Source: Solihabitans fulvus (lineage in GTDB: Bacteria; Actinomycetota; Actinomycetes; Mycobacteriales; Pseudonocardiaceae). Taken from it: a DNA stretch of 57,020 nt. The stretch lies in NCBI RefSeq assembly GCF_008386585.1, contig NZ_VUOB01000057.1:1-57020 (forward strand), written 5' to 3'. This document shows positions 9,761 to 16,997 of the stretch, in pieces. A program made the translations under genes and the position numbers. Each line of letters begins with the position of its first letter. Position 1 is the stretch's first letter. Under the pieces are notes generated by a model. That model did no database searches and was not told the origin of the DNA. It saw only the letters and a program-made list of their open reading frames with translations.

Positions 9761-10558
9761 CTACGGCTGTCCGAGGAACTCGTCGACGATCCTGAGTAGT
9801 TCCGCCGGTTCCTCCACGGCCACCAGGTGGCCGGAGTCTATTTCGACGTACTCGCTGCCGGGGATCGCCTCGTGCAGCTGCCTCGCGTACCTGATCGGCA
9901 CCAGCTGGTCCTCCTTCGGCGCGACCACCAGGGTCGGGGCCTTGATATCCGGTAGGTATTCGCTGATGTCCATCTGGTCAACCAGGTGGACCAGCGCGAC
10001 CAGTGCCTTGGTCGGCATGAGCCCGACACGGATCTGGAACCGTTCGGCCGCGCTGATCGTGTCCAGATAGCGAGCGGAGAGCGCGTGCATCATCGAGTAG
10101 TCGGCGAAGGCGTTGGCGTCCTGCTCGGCAAGGCGGAGCCAGGTCCGCACGAACATGCGCTGCCGAGGCTGGCGGTAGTGCATGAACCCGCCGCAGATCA
10201 CCAGGCGGCGGACGAGGTCGGGCTCCTTCACCGCGGCGACGGCGGCGGCGACCGCGCCGGTGGAGAACCCGACGACGTCCACCGGGCCGTGCGCGGTGGC
10301 CCGCACCACGCCAAGCACCTGCTCGGCCAGCAGCTCGAAGCTCAGCTCCTCGTCGGGCAGCGGGGTGAAGCTGCTGCCCGAGTAGCCCGGCACGATCACG
10401 GTCCGGCTCTGGGTGAGGTGTTCCAGCAGGTTGGTGAAGCTCGACTCCGGGTGCCCGCCTGCGCCGTGCACGAGGACGAGCTCAGGACCCTGGCCCTGCA
10501 CGAAGTAGCCGACCGGAATGCCGGCGACCTCGACGCTGTTCATTGTCGCGCTGGTCAT
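9761..10558 (-). CDS. Alpha/beta hydrolase
   Basis: A 265-aa alpha/beta-hydrolase-fold protein. The oxyanion motif HGAGG is near residue 31, the nucleophile elbow is GFSTG, the acid is probably the Asp in KEDQLVP, and the His is in SGHLVAVEEP. There is no signal peptide, so it is cytoplasmic. It is 61 bp downstream of an MFS exporter gene in the same direction and probably co-transcribed, suggesting hydrolysis of a small ester or lactone linked to that transporter. A GAGAGGG Shine-Dalgarno precedes ATG 10558. Substrate unknown. Confidence 0.85.
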   Translation of the reverse strand: MTSATMNSVEVAGIPVGYFVQGQGPELVLVHGAGGHPESSFTNLLEHLTQSRTVIVPGYSGSSFTPLPDEELSFELLAEQVLGVVRATAHGPVDVVGFSTGAVAAAVAAVKEPDLVRRLVICGGFMHYRQPRQRMFVRTWLRLAEQDANAFADYSMMHALSARYLDTISAAERFQIRVGLMPTKALVALVHLVDQMDISEYLPDIKAPTLVVAPKEDQLVPIRYARQLHEAIPGSEYVEIDSGHLVAVEEPAELLRIVDEFLGQP

Positions 10559-10619
10559 GCGCTTGTTTCCCTCTCTCTCGGCCGTCGCGCACGGTCGTGC
10601 CGGAACGATCTCGGCGAGA

Positions 10620-11858
10620 TCACCCCGCGGCCGCCGCCGGCTTGCCGATCTCCTCGGCGGGCTCCGTGCCGCGTTCGTCGGTCGGCCGCGCGGACCGCCA
10701 GGTGATCAGGCACGCGGCCACCGCGAAGACCGCGGCCACGGGTAGCACGAAGGCCGAGGAACCGGTGGTGCTGAGGATGACCGCGCCGATCACGCTGGAC
10801 GCGAAGTTGCCCAGGTACGCGGTGGACAGGTTGAGCGACGTCACGAGGGGTGCGCCGCCCTGTGGCGCGTACGCGATGATGCGATGCTGCTGCGGGCCGA
10901 TGACCGAGAAACACACGACGCCGCTCAACGCGTGCATGAGGGCCACCAGCGCGAAGTTCTCCCGAACGGGCAGCATCAGCAGGAACACCACCGCGATGCC
11001 AACGGTGGCGCCGATGACGACGCGCCGGGCGTCGTACCGGTCGGCCAGCGAGCCGGCCAACAGGTTCCCGCCGGTGGCGGCGATCCCGAAGATCATCAAC
11101 AGCAGGGCGAGCCTGGCCTGGTCTCCGCCGGTCGCCGGCGCGAAGACCGCGCTCATGTAGGTGAAGGGGAGGAAGATGGCGACGAACGCGAGCAGCGTGA
11201 CGACGAGGACCCGCAGCACCCGTCGGTCGGTCAGCGGCGCTAGGCGTTGCCGCAGCGTGACGCCGAGGTCGAGCCTGATGGCGGGCAGCAGGACGGCGAC
11301 CGCGACCGCGATGACCCCGGCAATCGCGGTGATGAACCAGATCGCCGCCTGCCAACCCCAGGCCTTTCCGATGACCGTGCCCAGCGGAGCGCCGAGGACG
11401 AGCGCCAGCGTCGAGCCTGCGGTCACCATGGCGATGGCGCTCCCTCGTCGCTGGTCGGTGGCCAGGTGCGCGGCCGTGGCCACCGCGCTCGCGGTGAACA
11501 ACGCCGCGCCGCAGCCCGCCAGTATTCGGGAGCCCAGCACCAGTCCGTAGTTGTTCACCGACGCGGTCACCGCGTTGCCCAGTCCGAGCAGCACGAGCGC
11601 GGTGACGAGAACCTGCCGCCTCGGCCACCTGCCGGTGACGGTGGCCAGAATCGGCGACAGCAGCGCATACGTCACGGCGAAGGTGCTCACCAGCTGACCG
11701 GATGCCGCGATGCTGACATGCAGCGTCTTGTTGATCTCGGGCAGCAGCCCGACGATGACGTAGCCGTCGGTTCCCACCGCGAAGGCGCCAAGCGTCAGGA
11801 TCGCGGTACGCGCACGCCAGTTCTGCCGCCCGGGGGCGGTGTTCTCGTTGTCGGTCAT
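10620..11858 (-). CDS. MFS exporter, DHA1 type
   Basis: A 412-aa integral membrane protein with about twelve hydrophobic segments. It starts with the GTDGYVIVGLLPEI block common in 12-TM drug/sugar efflux permeases of the AraJ/chloramphenicol-efflux group, and the loop after TM2 (TGRWPRRQVL) resembles MFS motif A. AAAGGACC precedes ATG 11858. The upstream region is unusual: within 20 bp of the start lies a hairpin that looks like the right end of a TnpB element, so the gene's promoter has probably been rebuilt by insertion. The substrate cannot be deduced. Confidence 0.88.
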   Translation of the reverse strand: MTDNENTAPGRQNWRARTAILTLGAFAVGTDGYVIVGLLPEINKTLHVSIAASGQLVSTFAVTYALLSPILATVTGRWPRRQVLVTALVLLGLGNAVTASVNNYGLVLGSRILAGCGAALFTASAVATAAHLATDQRRGSAIAMVTAGSTLALVLGAPLGTVIGKAWGWQAAIWFITAIAGVIAVAVAVLLPAIRLDLGVTLRQRLAPLTDRRVLRVLVVTLLAFVAIFLPFTYMSAVFAPATGGDQARLALLLMIFGIAATGGNLLAGSLADRYDARRVVIGATVGIAVVFLLMLPVRENFALVALMHALSGVVCFSVIGPQQHRIIAYAPQGGAPLVTSLNLSTAYLGNFASSVIGAVILSTTGSSAFVLPVAAVFAVAACLITWRSARPTDERGTEPAEEIGKPAAAAG

Positions 11859-11877
11859 CGAGGTCCTTTCGTGGATA

Positions 11878-11907
11878 CCCCTGGCCTCAGCCGGGGGAGG
11901 AAACGAA
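11878..11907. repeat. Orphan TnpB-element right-end-like hairpin (scar)
   Basis: CCCCTGGC (11878-11885), loop CTCA, and GCCGGGGG (11890-11897) form a hairpin followed by GAGGAA. The same layout (hairpin, run of G, GAGGAA) ends the intact element at 13239-13270. No tnpB precedes it, so it may be what remains of an earlier insertion or of a deletion. Confidence 0.4.
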
Positions 11908-11923
11908 ACCCCTGCGGAGCAGT

Positions 11924-11967
11924 GTGGTGAAAGACGAACCGCCGCAGGGCGGTTCGTCTTTCACCAC
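11924..11967. terminator. Perfect 20-bp fold-back hairpin
   Basis: Arms 11924-11943 and 11948-11967 are perfectly complementary over 20 bp around a GCAG loop. It lies between the MFS gene start and the TnpB element. It has no T-tract, but a stem this long should stop transcription in both directions, or could be a terminal structure of a mobile element. Confidence 0.5.
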
Positions 11968-11981
11968 CTGCCCGACCGTAA

Positions 11982-12013
11982 GGTTCACAAGCAAATCCGC
12001 TATCTTGTGAACC
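11982..12013 (+). repeat. Left-end inverted repeat abutting tnpB start
   Basis: GGTTCACAAG (11982-11991) and CTTGTGAACC (12004-12013) are perfect complements around 12 nt. The GTG of tnpB follows at once, so the hairpin occupies the place of a ribosome-binding site and could limit tnpB translation or serve as a transposase recognition hairpin. Confidence 0.6.
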
Positions 12014-13255
12014 GTGTCCACGCACGTGAAGCGGGCGTTCAAATACCGCTTCTATCCCACCGACGCGCAGGCAGCCGAGCTGTCGCGCACGTTCGGCTGC
12101 GTGCGCAAGGTCTACAACATGGCGTTGCAGGCCCGCACCGAGGCGTGGACGCTGCGGCAGGAACGGGTCAACTACAACGCCACCTCGGCGATGCTCACCG
12201 GATGGAAGAAGACCGAGGACCTGGCCTACCTCAACGAGGTGTCCTCTGTTCCGTTGCAGCAGACGCTGCGGTACCTGCAAGGGGCGTTCACCAACTTCTT
12301 CCAGAAGCGGGCCGAGTATCCGAGGTTCAAGTCCCGGAAGAAGTCCCGTCGATCCGCCGAGTACACCAGCTCGGCATTCCGGTTCCGGAACGGCAGGCTG
12401 ACGCTGGCGAAAATGGCGGAGCCACTGGACATCGTGTGGTCGCGTCCGCTGCCTGAGGGCAGCGAGCCGACCACGGTCACCGTGTCGCAGGACAGCGCGG
12501 CACGCTGGTTCGTCTCCCTGCTGTGCGTCGACCAGCCCAAGCCGATGCCAGTAACGGACGCCGCTGTCGGCATCGACGCCGGTATCACCTCCCTGCTCAC
12601 CGTGTCCCGGCCGATCGAGGGTCTGACCGACGGACAGGGCAAGATCCGCAACCCGAGGCATGAGCGGACCGACCGCGCCCGCCTGGCCAAGGCCCAGCGC
12701 GAGTTGTCCCGCAAGGCCAAGGGCAGCAACAACAGGGCGAAGGCCCGGCTCAAGGTCGGCCGGGCCTATGCCCGGATCGCGGACCGGCGCAGGGACTTCC
12801 TGCACAAGGTCACCACCGCTCTCGTGCGTGAGAACCAAACGCTCGTGATTGAGGACCTGGCGGTGCGCAACATGCTCAAGAGCCGGACCCTGGCCCGCGC
12901 CATCGCCGATGCGTCGTGGTCGGAGCTGCGAGGCATGCTGGAGTACAAAGCCCAGTGGTACGGGCGGGACCTGGTCGTGATCGACCGCTGGTTCCCCTCG
13001 TCCAAGTTGTGCTCGGCCTGCGGTGCCGCGTGGGGCACGATGCCGCTCACCATTCGCGAGTGGACGTGCGGTTGCGGAACGACCCATGACCGGGACGTCA
13101 ACGCGGCGCGCAACATCCTGGCCGCCGGGCTGGCGGTTGCAGCCTGTGGAGACGGTGTAAGACCTCAACGGAGCACTCCGGGCGGGCAGTCGTCGGTGAA
13201 GCAGGAAACATCCCAACCGCGGCGCTCACGCGCAGCGGCTCAGCCGCGAGGCTGA
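12014..13255 (+). CDS. tnpB: TnpB RNA-guided nuclease (IS1341 type)
   Basis: A 413-aa TnpB with an N-terminal OrfB/helical region and a C-terminal RuvC-like nuclease. All three catalytic acids are present: Asp in VGIDAG, Glu in VIEDLAV and Asp in HDRDVNAARN. The zinc-finger cysteines are in CSACG and TCGCG. Homologues use an omega-RNA from the element's right end to cut DNA next to a TAM, which maintains the element. The frame is intact and the stop codon lies inside the right-end hairpin. The GTG start has no visible Shine-Dalgarno. By this model the guide would be the flank right after 13270. Confidence 0.92.
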   Translation: MSTHVKRAFKYRFYPTDAQAAELSRTFGCVRKVYNMALQARTEAWTLRQERVNYNATSAMLTGWKKTEDLAYLNEVSSVPLQQTLRYLQGAFTNFFQKRAEYPRFKSRKKSRRSAEYTSSAFRFRNGRLTLAKMAEPLDIVWSRPLPEGSEPTTVTVSQDSAARWFVSLLCVDQPKPMPVTDAAVGIDAGITSLLTVSRPIEGLTDGQGKIRNPRHERTDRARLAKAQRELSRKAKGSNNRAKARLKVGRAYARIADRRRDFLHKVTTALVRENQTLVIEDLAVRNMLKSRTLARAIADASWSELRGMLEYKAQWYGRDLVVIDRWFPSSKLCSACGAAWGTMPLTIREWTCGCGTTHDRDVNAARNILAAGLAVAACGDGVRPQRSTPGGQSSVKQETSQPRRSRAAAQPRG

Positions 13256-13270
13256 GGGGGAGGAAGTCAA
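13239..13270 (+). ncRNA. Right-end hairpin and omega-RNA 3' scaffold
   Basis: CTCAGCC (13239-13245) and GGCTGAG (13250-13256) form a hairpin with a GCGA loop, followed by GGGGGAGGAAGTCAA to 13270. In this family the omega-RNA runs through the end of tnpB into this scaffold and continues into the flanking guide. Extent and processing are inferred from the family. Confidence 0.55.
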
Positions 13271-13312
13271 CTCAGGTTCCTGTCGGTGTTCGGTCTCGTT
13301 GTCCTTGCCGGG

Positions 13313-14140
13313 TCAGCCGGTGGCGATCTCAGCCCGGATCAGCCAGTTCCTGGACACGCCGGGAACCTCGCGGGGCTGCACCTCGTAGGGCCACCGTCCC
13401 TCGCCGGCATCCGGCCGGCCTGGCTCGGTGAGCACGCGGAGGTCCCACCCGGTTGGCCGGAGGAACTCCTCGGGCTCGTCGGTGCCGAACAGCCACGGGA
13501 TCCCGTCCTTGGCCAACGCGGACAGGAAGAACCGGGTCGCGGGACTGCGCAACAGCTGTTCGCTCAGGATGTCCAGCGCCAGCTGGCTGCCGGGCGCGGA
13601 CACCGAGGCCATGGCGCGCAACAGCGTCGAGGCCTGGTCTTCGGTGAGGAAGAACAGCAACGCCTCGGCGATCCACAGCGTCGGCTTGCCTGGGTCGAAC
13701 CCGGCGGCGGTCAGCCGGGGGACCCAGTCCTCGGCGAGATCGGCGGGGACCTCCTGTCGTCGCACGAAAGGCTGTGCGTCCATTGTGGACAGCCGGCGGC
13801 GCTTCTCGGCGAGCAGGGCGTCGTGGTCGACCTCGTAGACCACCGCGTCGGCCGGCCACCGCAGGCGGAAGGCCCGCATGTCCATGCCGGCGGCGATCAG
13901 GACCACCTGACGGATCTCGCTGCCGGACAGCAGGTTCTCGACCGTGTCGTCCAGGAACTTGGTGCGGATCGCGACGAACTCGACCAGTCCGCCGCCTCGG
14001 TACTTCTCCAGCAGCTCGAACCCCTTCGGGGCGGCGAGCTCGCGGGCGAACCTGTCCTCGAACAGCGGCGCGTCCGCGCGCTCCGACTCCAGCGCGCGCG
14101 CCGCTGCCGTCCACTGCGAGGTGTACGAAACGGTCTGCAT
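13313..14140 (-). CDS. SAM-dependent O-methyltransferase, LCM/TIGR00027-type
   Basis: A 275-aa protein with the leucine-carboxyl-methyltransferase-like fold. VVLIAAGMDMRAFR is the SAM-binding glycine-rich motif in the form used by this family, and VYEVDHDALL carries the acidic ribose-binding residue. Actinobacterial relatives methylate carboxyl or hydroxyl groups of secondary metabolites. ATG 14140 is preceded by GGAAGGAAGGA. It is the last gene of the AurF/carrier-protein cassette, so it may methylate the released product, for example as an ester or on an N-O oxygen (inference). Confidence 0.82.
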   Translation of the reverse strand: MQTVSYTSQWTAAARALESERADAPLFEDRFARELAAPKGFELLEKYRGGGLVEFVAIRTKFLDDTVENLLSGSEIRQVVLIAAGMDMRAFRLRWPADAVVYEVDHDALLAEKRRRLSTMDAQPFVRRQEVPADLAEDWVPRLTAAGFDPGKPTLWIAEALLFFLTEDQASTLLRAMASVSAPGSQLALDILSEQLLRSPATRFFLSALAKDGIPWLFGTDEPEEFLRPTGWDLRVLTEPGRPDAGEGRWPYEVQPREVPGVSRNWLIRAEIATG

Positions 14141-14219
14141 GGCCGTCCTTCCTTCCGGTGTGCACGGTCGGGCCCCGCGTGGGGCGGCGGAACCGGGTTG
14201 TCCGGCCCCGCCGCGAACC

Positions 14220-14465
14220 TCACGCCGGGAAGAACGCCTTCTCGATGGCGGACAGGGTGCGGAAGTCATCGATGTCGACGGTGTCCACGTCGATGCTGGT
14301 GCCGCTGGCCTTCTCGATGACGAACACGAACTCGACGAAGGAGAGCGAGTCGATCAACCGGTTCTCGATGAGGTCGATGTGCTGGTCGACGGGGCTCCGC
14401 TCGGGGTGCTTGCCGACGATCCAGTCCCGAACGGCGTCGATGGTTCCTGGGGCGGTCGAGGTCAT
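14220..14465 (-). CDS. Acyl/aminoacyl carrier protein
   Basis: An 81-aa acidic four-helix carrier protein. The phosphopantetheine serine is Ser40 in LIDSLSF, followed by the recognition helix. It ends 79 bp upstream of the methyltransferase start and begins 2 bp after the AcpS stop. Together with the adjacent amino acid:[CP] ligase it is the probable acceptor of the activated amino acid and the platform for N-oxygenation. Confidence 0.9.
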   Translation of the reverse strand: MTSTAPGTIDAVRDWIVGKHPERSPVDQHIDLIENRLIDSLSFVEFVFVIEKASGTSIDVDTVDIDDFRTLSAIEKAFFPA

Positions 14466-14467
14466 CG

Positions 14468-14863
14468 TTACCTTCCCTGGGGCGCAGAGGTGATGTGTGC
14501 TACCACCACGGCGACCGCGAACGGGCCGTCGTGGGTGATGCTGACCGCGATCGTGTCCAACCGGGCCTGGTGCGCCAGCCGCCTGGCGCGACCGCTCAGC
14601 TGGACCTCCGGCCATCCGCCGCGTCCCCTGAGGATCTCCACGCCGAGCCAGGGCAGCGTCTCCCGTTCGGTGTGCAGGACCTTGAAGACGGCCTCCTTCG
14701 CCGCGAGCCGGCCAGCGATGCCGGCGTGGTCGAAGCCACTGTCGTTGCGGGACAAGGAGATCTCGGTGTCGGACAGCAGCCGGTGCAGGTGCGGTGTGGC
14801 GGACCGGAGGATGTCCTCGACCCGGCTCAGCGGGACCAGGTCGACGCCGACTCTGGGGATCAC
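14468..14863 (-). CDS. acpS: Holo-ACP synthase-type phosphopantetheinyl transferase
   Basis: A 131-aa AcpS-type PPTase, the usual length. GVDLVPLSRVEDI holds the Mg-binding Asp and AAKEAVFKVL the conserved Glu/Lys pair. GTG 14863 follows the ligase stop by 2 bp; an extension to 14950 would overlap the ligase and is rejected. It may be a dedicated enzyme for the neighbouring carrier protein, since the window also has an Sfp-type PPTase for the NRPS. Whether it also serves as the housekeeping AcpS cannot be told here. Confidence 0.9.
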   Translation of the reverse strand: MIPRVGVDLVPLSRVEDILRSATPHLHRLLSDTEISLSRNDSGFDHAGIAGRLAAKEAVFKVLHTERETLPWLGVEILRGRGGWPEVQLSGRARRLAHQARLDTIAVSITHDGPFAVAVVVAHITSAPQGR

Positions 14864-14865
14864 GG

Positions 14866-15690
14866 TCAGTTCGTCCGCTGCGCGGCGTCGCGAACCGCCG
14901 CAAGGGCCTTCCGTGGATCGCCGTAGCGGCTGACGAGCACCGCGACCCACCGCTCAAGGCCGAAGGCGACGCAGCTGGTGAACGCCGGCTCGCCGGTGTC
15001 GGCCGTGGTGATCGCGCACCGCTCGCCGAAGAAGTTGCGGTGCGTGTTCACCGAGGAGATCGCCAGGTCCTCGCACCGGAACTCGTGCTTGACCGGGCTC
15101 AGCTTTTGCAGCAGGGCGCGGCCGCCGTCCTGCTCGAAGAAGGGGTCGGACGCGGGCACCTTCTCGACGTCGAGCAGCAGGTCCGTGGCGAAGGCGATGA
15201 TCCGGACGGAGAGCCGGGCCAGCAGATCCTGCGCGTGCTCGGCGCTGCCGATGGCGACGATCTCCCGCATCTGGAAGCTCAGCAGGCGGCGTAGGCCGCC
15301 GTAGCTGTCCTCCCTGCGGAAGCAGCGATTCACCAGCGTCACCGTCGTCTCGGCCGCCACCTGCGAGTTCTCGTAGAACAGGTAGGCGCCGTAGCAGGTC
15401 GCCGACGGCAGTCCGAACCGCGCGCCGAGCAGCTGCTCTCGCCCGAACGCGCCGCTGTCGGCCGCGTCCACCACTCGGTCCACGTCGAGTTCGCTGGCGA
15501 CGAGGGAGAGGTGCGGGAAGTTCTTGTAGATGTCGAACTTGCGGAGATCGTCGATGCGGTAGATGGGCGGCGGGCAGATCTCCCCAGCTCCCGCGGCCCA
15601 GCCAGCGAAGGTCCGATCAAGCTCCCGCAGCAGGGCCGTGTGGTCGGGATCCAGGATCGCCAGAGCCCCGCCACGCAGTGCGTCGTCCAT
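14866..15690 (-). CDS. Amino acid:[carrier protein] ligase, class II aaRS-like
   Basis: A 274-aa homologue of the catalytic core of atypical seryl-tRNA synthetases with no tRNA-binding domain. Motif 2 is CFRREDSYGGLRRL and motif 3 is FGLERWVAVL. Probable zinc ligands are Cys99, Glu143 and Cys240, at spacings close to those of the Bradyrhizobium enzymes, which load Gly or Ala onto carrier proteins. It should adenylate a small amino acid and transfer it to the CP encoded two genes downstream. ATG 15690 is chosen because AGGGGGA precedes it; GTG 15714, overlapping the AurF stop by 4 bp, is an alternative. Confidence 0.9.
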   Translation of the reverse strand: MDDALRGGALAILDPDHTALLRELDRTFAGWAAGAGEICPPPIYRIDDLRKFDIYKNFPHLSLVASELDVDRVVDAADSGAFGREQLLGARFGLPSATCYGAYLFYENSQVAAETTVTLVNRCFRREDSYGGLRRLLSFQMREIVAIGSAEHAQDLLARLSVRIIAFATDLLLDVEKVPASDPFFEQDGGRALLQKLSPVKHEFRCEDLAISSVNTHRNFFGERCAITTADTGEPAFTSCVAFGLERWVAVLVSRYGDPRKALAAVRDAAQRTN

Positions 15691-15710
15691 GTCAGTCGAG
15701 TCCCCCTGAT

Positions 15711-16601
15711 TCACGCGACGTGTAAGTTCTTGTCCCGGAAAATTCCCGTCTTCACCAGGTAGCTCAGCGGCTTGCGGAATACTCGTTGTTCGAACTCGTG
15801 CCGGGTGGGCGAGTTCAGCAGCGTGCTGCGAAACTCCAGCGGGTCCTCGATTCCGGCGTCCCGGTACACCTGGGGGTTGAACAGCGATTCGAAGCTGTAG
15901 CTGACATAGCGCTTCAGGTATCGCTCGACGTTGCGCAGCTCCTCCTCTGAGGCCCCGACGCGGAAGTCGTCGAAGAGGATCGCGACGAGTTCGCGACCGA
16001 ACGCGATGTGCCGCGACTCGTCCTGGTGGTGAATGCGGTTGACCTGCCGGATCGTGTCGTGCAGCCCGGTGTCCTGGGCCATCTTGGCGTTGTAGTAGTC
16101 GACGAGTTCCTCGAAGATCAGTATTCGGGCGAAAACCAGCAGGCTTTCCGCCTCGGACGCGGGAACACTGGCGTTGCCGCCGCGCGGCTGCTTGTAGATC
16201 TTGTGTCCGTACCGCGAGCAGAACTCCGCGAAGAACCACATGTGCTCGTTCTCCTCACCGATGAAGTGGTGGAAGAACTCCGACGGCGCCTCGAAGTCGG
16301 TGGTGTGGATTCTCCTGGTGACCTCGATCAACAGCTCGCGGATGCCGTGCACGTTCAGGCTGTAGAAGTTCACGCTCTCGTACTTGGACAGCCGGTGCAG
16401 CTGCTCCTCGCCGAGGTCGCGAACCACCTCGCTGCCGTGCGTGGAGGTGAGGTCGGGGCTCATCCACCACATGTTCTCCGGCAGGGTTTCTGGCCACTCG
16501 AACACCCGATACGGGTTGTAGTAGTCTTCGATCGACTTGGTGCTGAGCCTGTCCAGGATTCCCCGGAACCGCTCGTTCGCCTCAATCAGGTCGCTCACCA
16601 T
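15711..16601 (-). CDS. AurF-type di-iron N-oxygenase
   Basis: A 296-aa ferritin-like di-iron oxygenase of the AurF/CmlI family. All seven metal ligands can be placed: Glu75 (KYE), Glu117/His120 (EENEH), Glu164 (FEEL), His191, Glu195 and His198 (HHQDESRH). The spacings within the EXXH, Glu-to-His and H-x3-E-x2-H parts match AurF. Relatives oxidise amines through hydroxylamine to nitroso or nitro, some on carrier-bound substrates. ATG 16601 with GGAG 8 nt upstream is preferred over GTG 16610. As first gene of the cassette ahead of an amino acid:[CP] ligase, it probably oxidises the nitrogen of the aminoacyl-CP (inference). Confidence 0.92.
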   Translation of the reverse strand: MVSDLIEANERFRGILDRLSTKSIEDYYNPYRVFEWPETLPENMWWMSPDLTSTHGSEVVRDLGEEQLHRLSKYESVNFYSLNVHGIRELLIEVTRRIHTTDFEAPSEFFHHFIGEENEHMWFFAEFCSRYGHKIYKQPRGGNASVPASEAESLLVFARILIFEELVDYYNAKMAQDTGLHDTIRQVNRIHHQDESRHIAFGRELVAILFDDFRVGASEEELRNVERYLKRYVSYSFESLFNPQVYRDAGIEDPLEFRSTLLNSPTRHEFEQRVFRKPLSYLVKTGIFRDKNLHVA

Positions 16602-16775
16602 GCTGAACACTCCATTGTGGCTGGAATCCGCGCTCGCAGAGTGTCACCCCCCATGTCGGGCCGCTCACCGCACAGGATGCACATGCGAAATGCGCGGTTG
16701 CGCAAGTCGCCGTTGTCGGCCACCCTCAGTGACGATCCCATAACTACGCAAAGCTCGGTAGCGGATTAAAGGTTT

Positions 16776-16837
16776 TGTGATCCAGGTCACGTGACATGGT
16801 AACGATCGGTACCATGTATGTCGATAACCGAGACATA
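16776..16837. promoter_or_regulatory. Cluster of operator-like palindromes with CRP-type site
   Basis: Four overlapping symmetric elements are seen. TGTGA-N6-TCACG at 16776-16791 is close to the CRP/GlxR consensus. GTCACGTGAC at 16786-16795 is a perfect palindrome. ACATGGTA-N8-TACCATGT at 16794-16817 has perfect 8-bp arms around a CGATCG centre, as for TetR-like operators. TATGTC-N9-GACATA is at 16817-16837. They lie between divergent units and probably control both. Confidence 0.6.
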
Positions 16838-16961
16838 GGGTACTTCGCGGCACGCTGGTAATGTAAAGGATTGCGAGGTCAGGACGTTATGACGGGGGAG
16901 GTGGCCTTCGGGAATGGTGTGCCCTCTTCGGTCCTGTCTGGCCCGATGGGCATTTGGCGTA

Positions 16962-16990
16962 TTGTTGTTGAACTTTCAACCTGATAGCGT
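16962..16990 (+). promoter_or_regulatory. Leaderless promoter of LLM oxidoreductase gene
   Basis: TTGTTG (16962-16967) and TAGCGT (16985-16990) are 17 bp apart, and the -10 element ends 7 nt before the ATG at 16998, so the mRNA probably lacks a leader. The perfect palindrome GTTGAACTTTCAAC (16967-16980) fills the spacer and would make a good repressor site. Confidence 0.5.
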
Positions 16991-16997
16991 CCGGATC

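Larger units (their letters stand above)
11982..13270 (+). mobile_element. IS1341-type (IS200/IS605 superfamily) TnpB-only element
   Basis: The element holds tnpB without a Y1 transposase. The left side shows a 10-bp perfect inverted repeat (11982-11991 with 12004-12013) directly before the start codon. The right end shows the usual subterminal hairpin (13239-13256) followed by GGGGGAGGAAGTCAA, ending near 13270. The left boundary is approximate; the 11924-11967 hairpin may also belong to it. No target duplication is expected for this family. Confidence 0.7.
16602..16997. other. Divergent intergenic region, AurF cassette / LLM gene
   Basis: The 396 bp contain no convincing gene. They hold the CRP-like and palindromic sites at 16776-16837 and a plus-strand leaderless promoter at 16962-16990. 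A+T content is clearly higher than in the coding DNA between about 16680 and 16880, as expected for a control region. A minus-strand promoter for the cassette must lie within about 16620-16780, but I could not pick one confidently. Confidence 0.6.
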
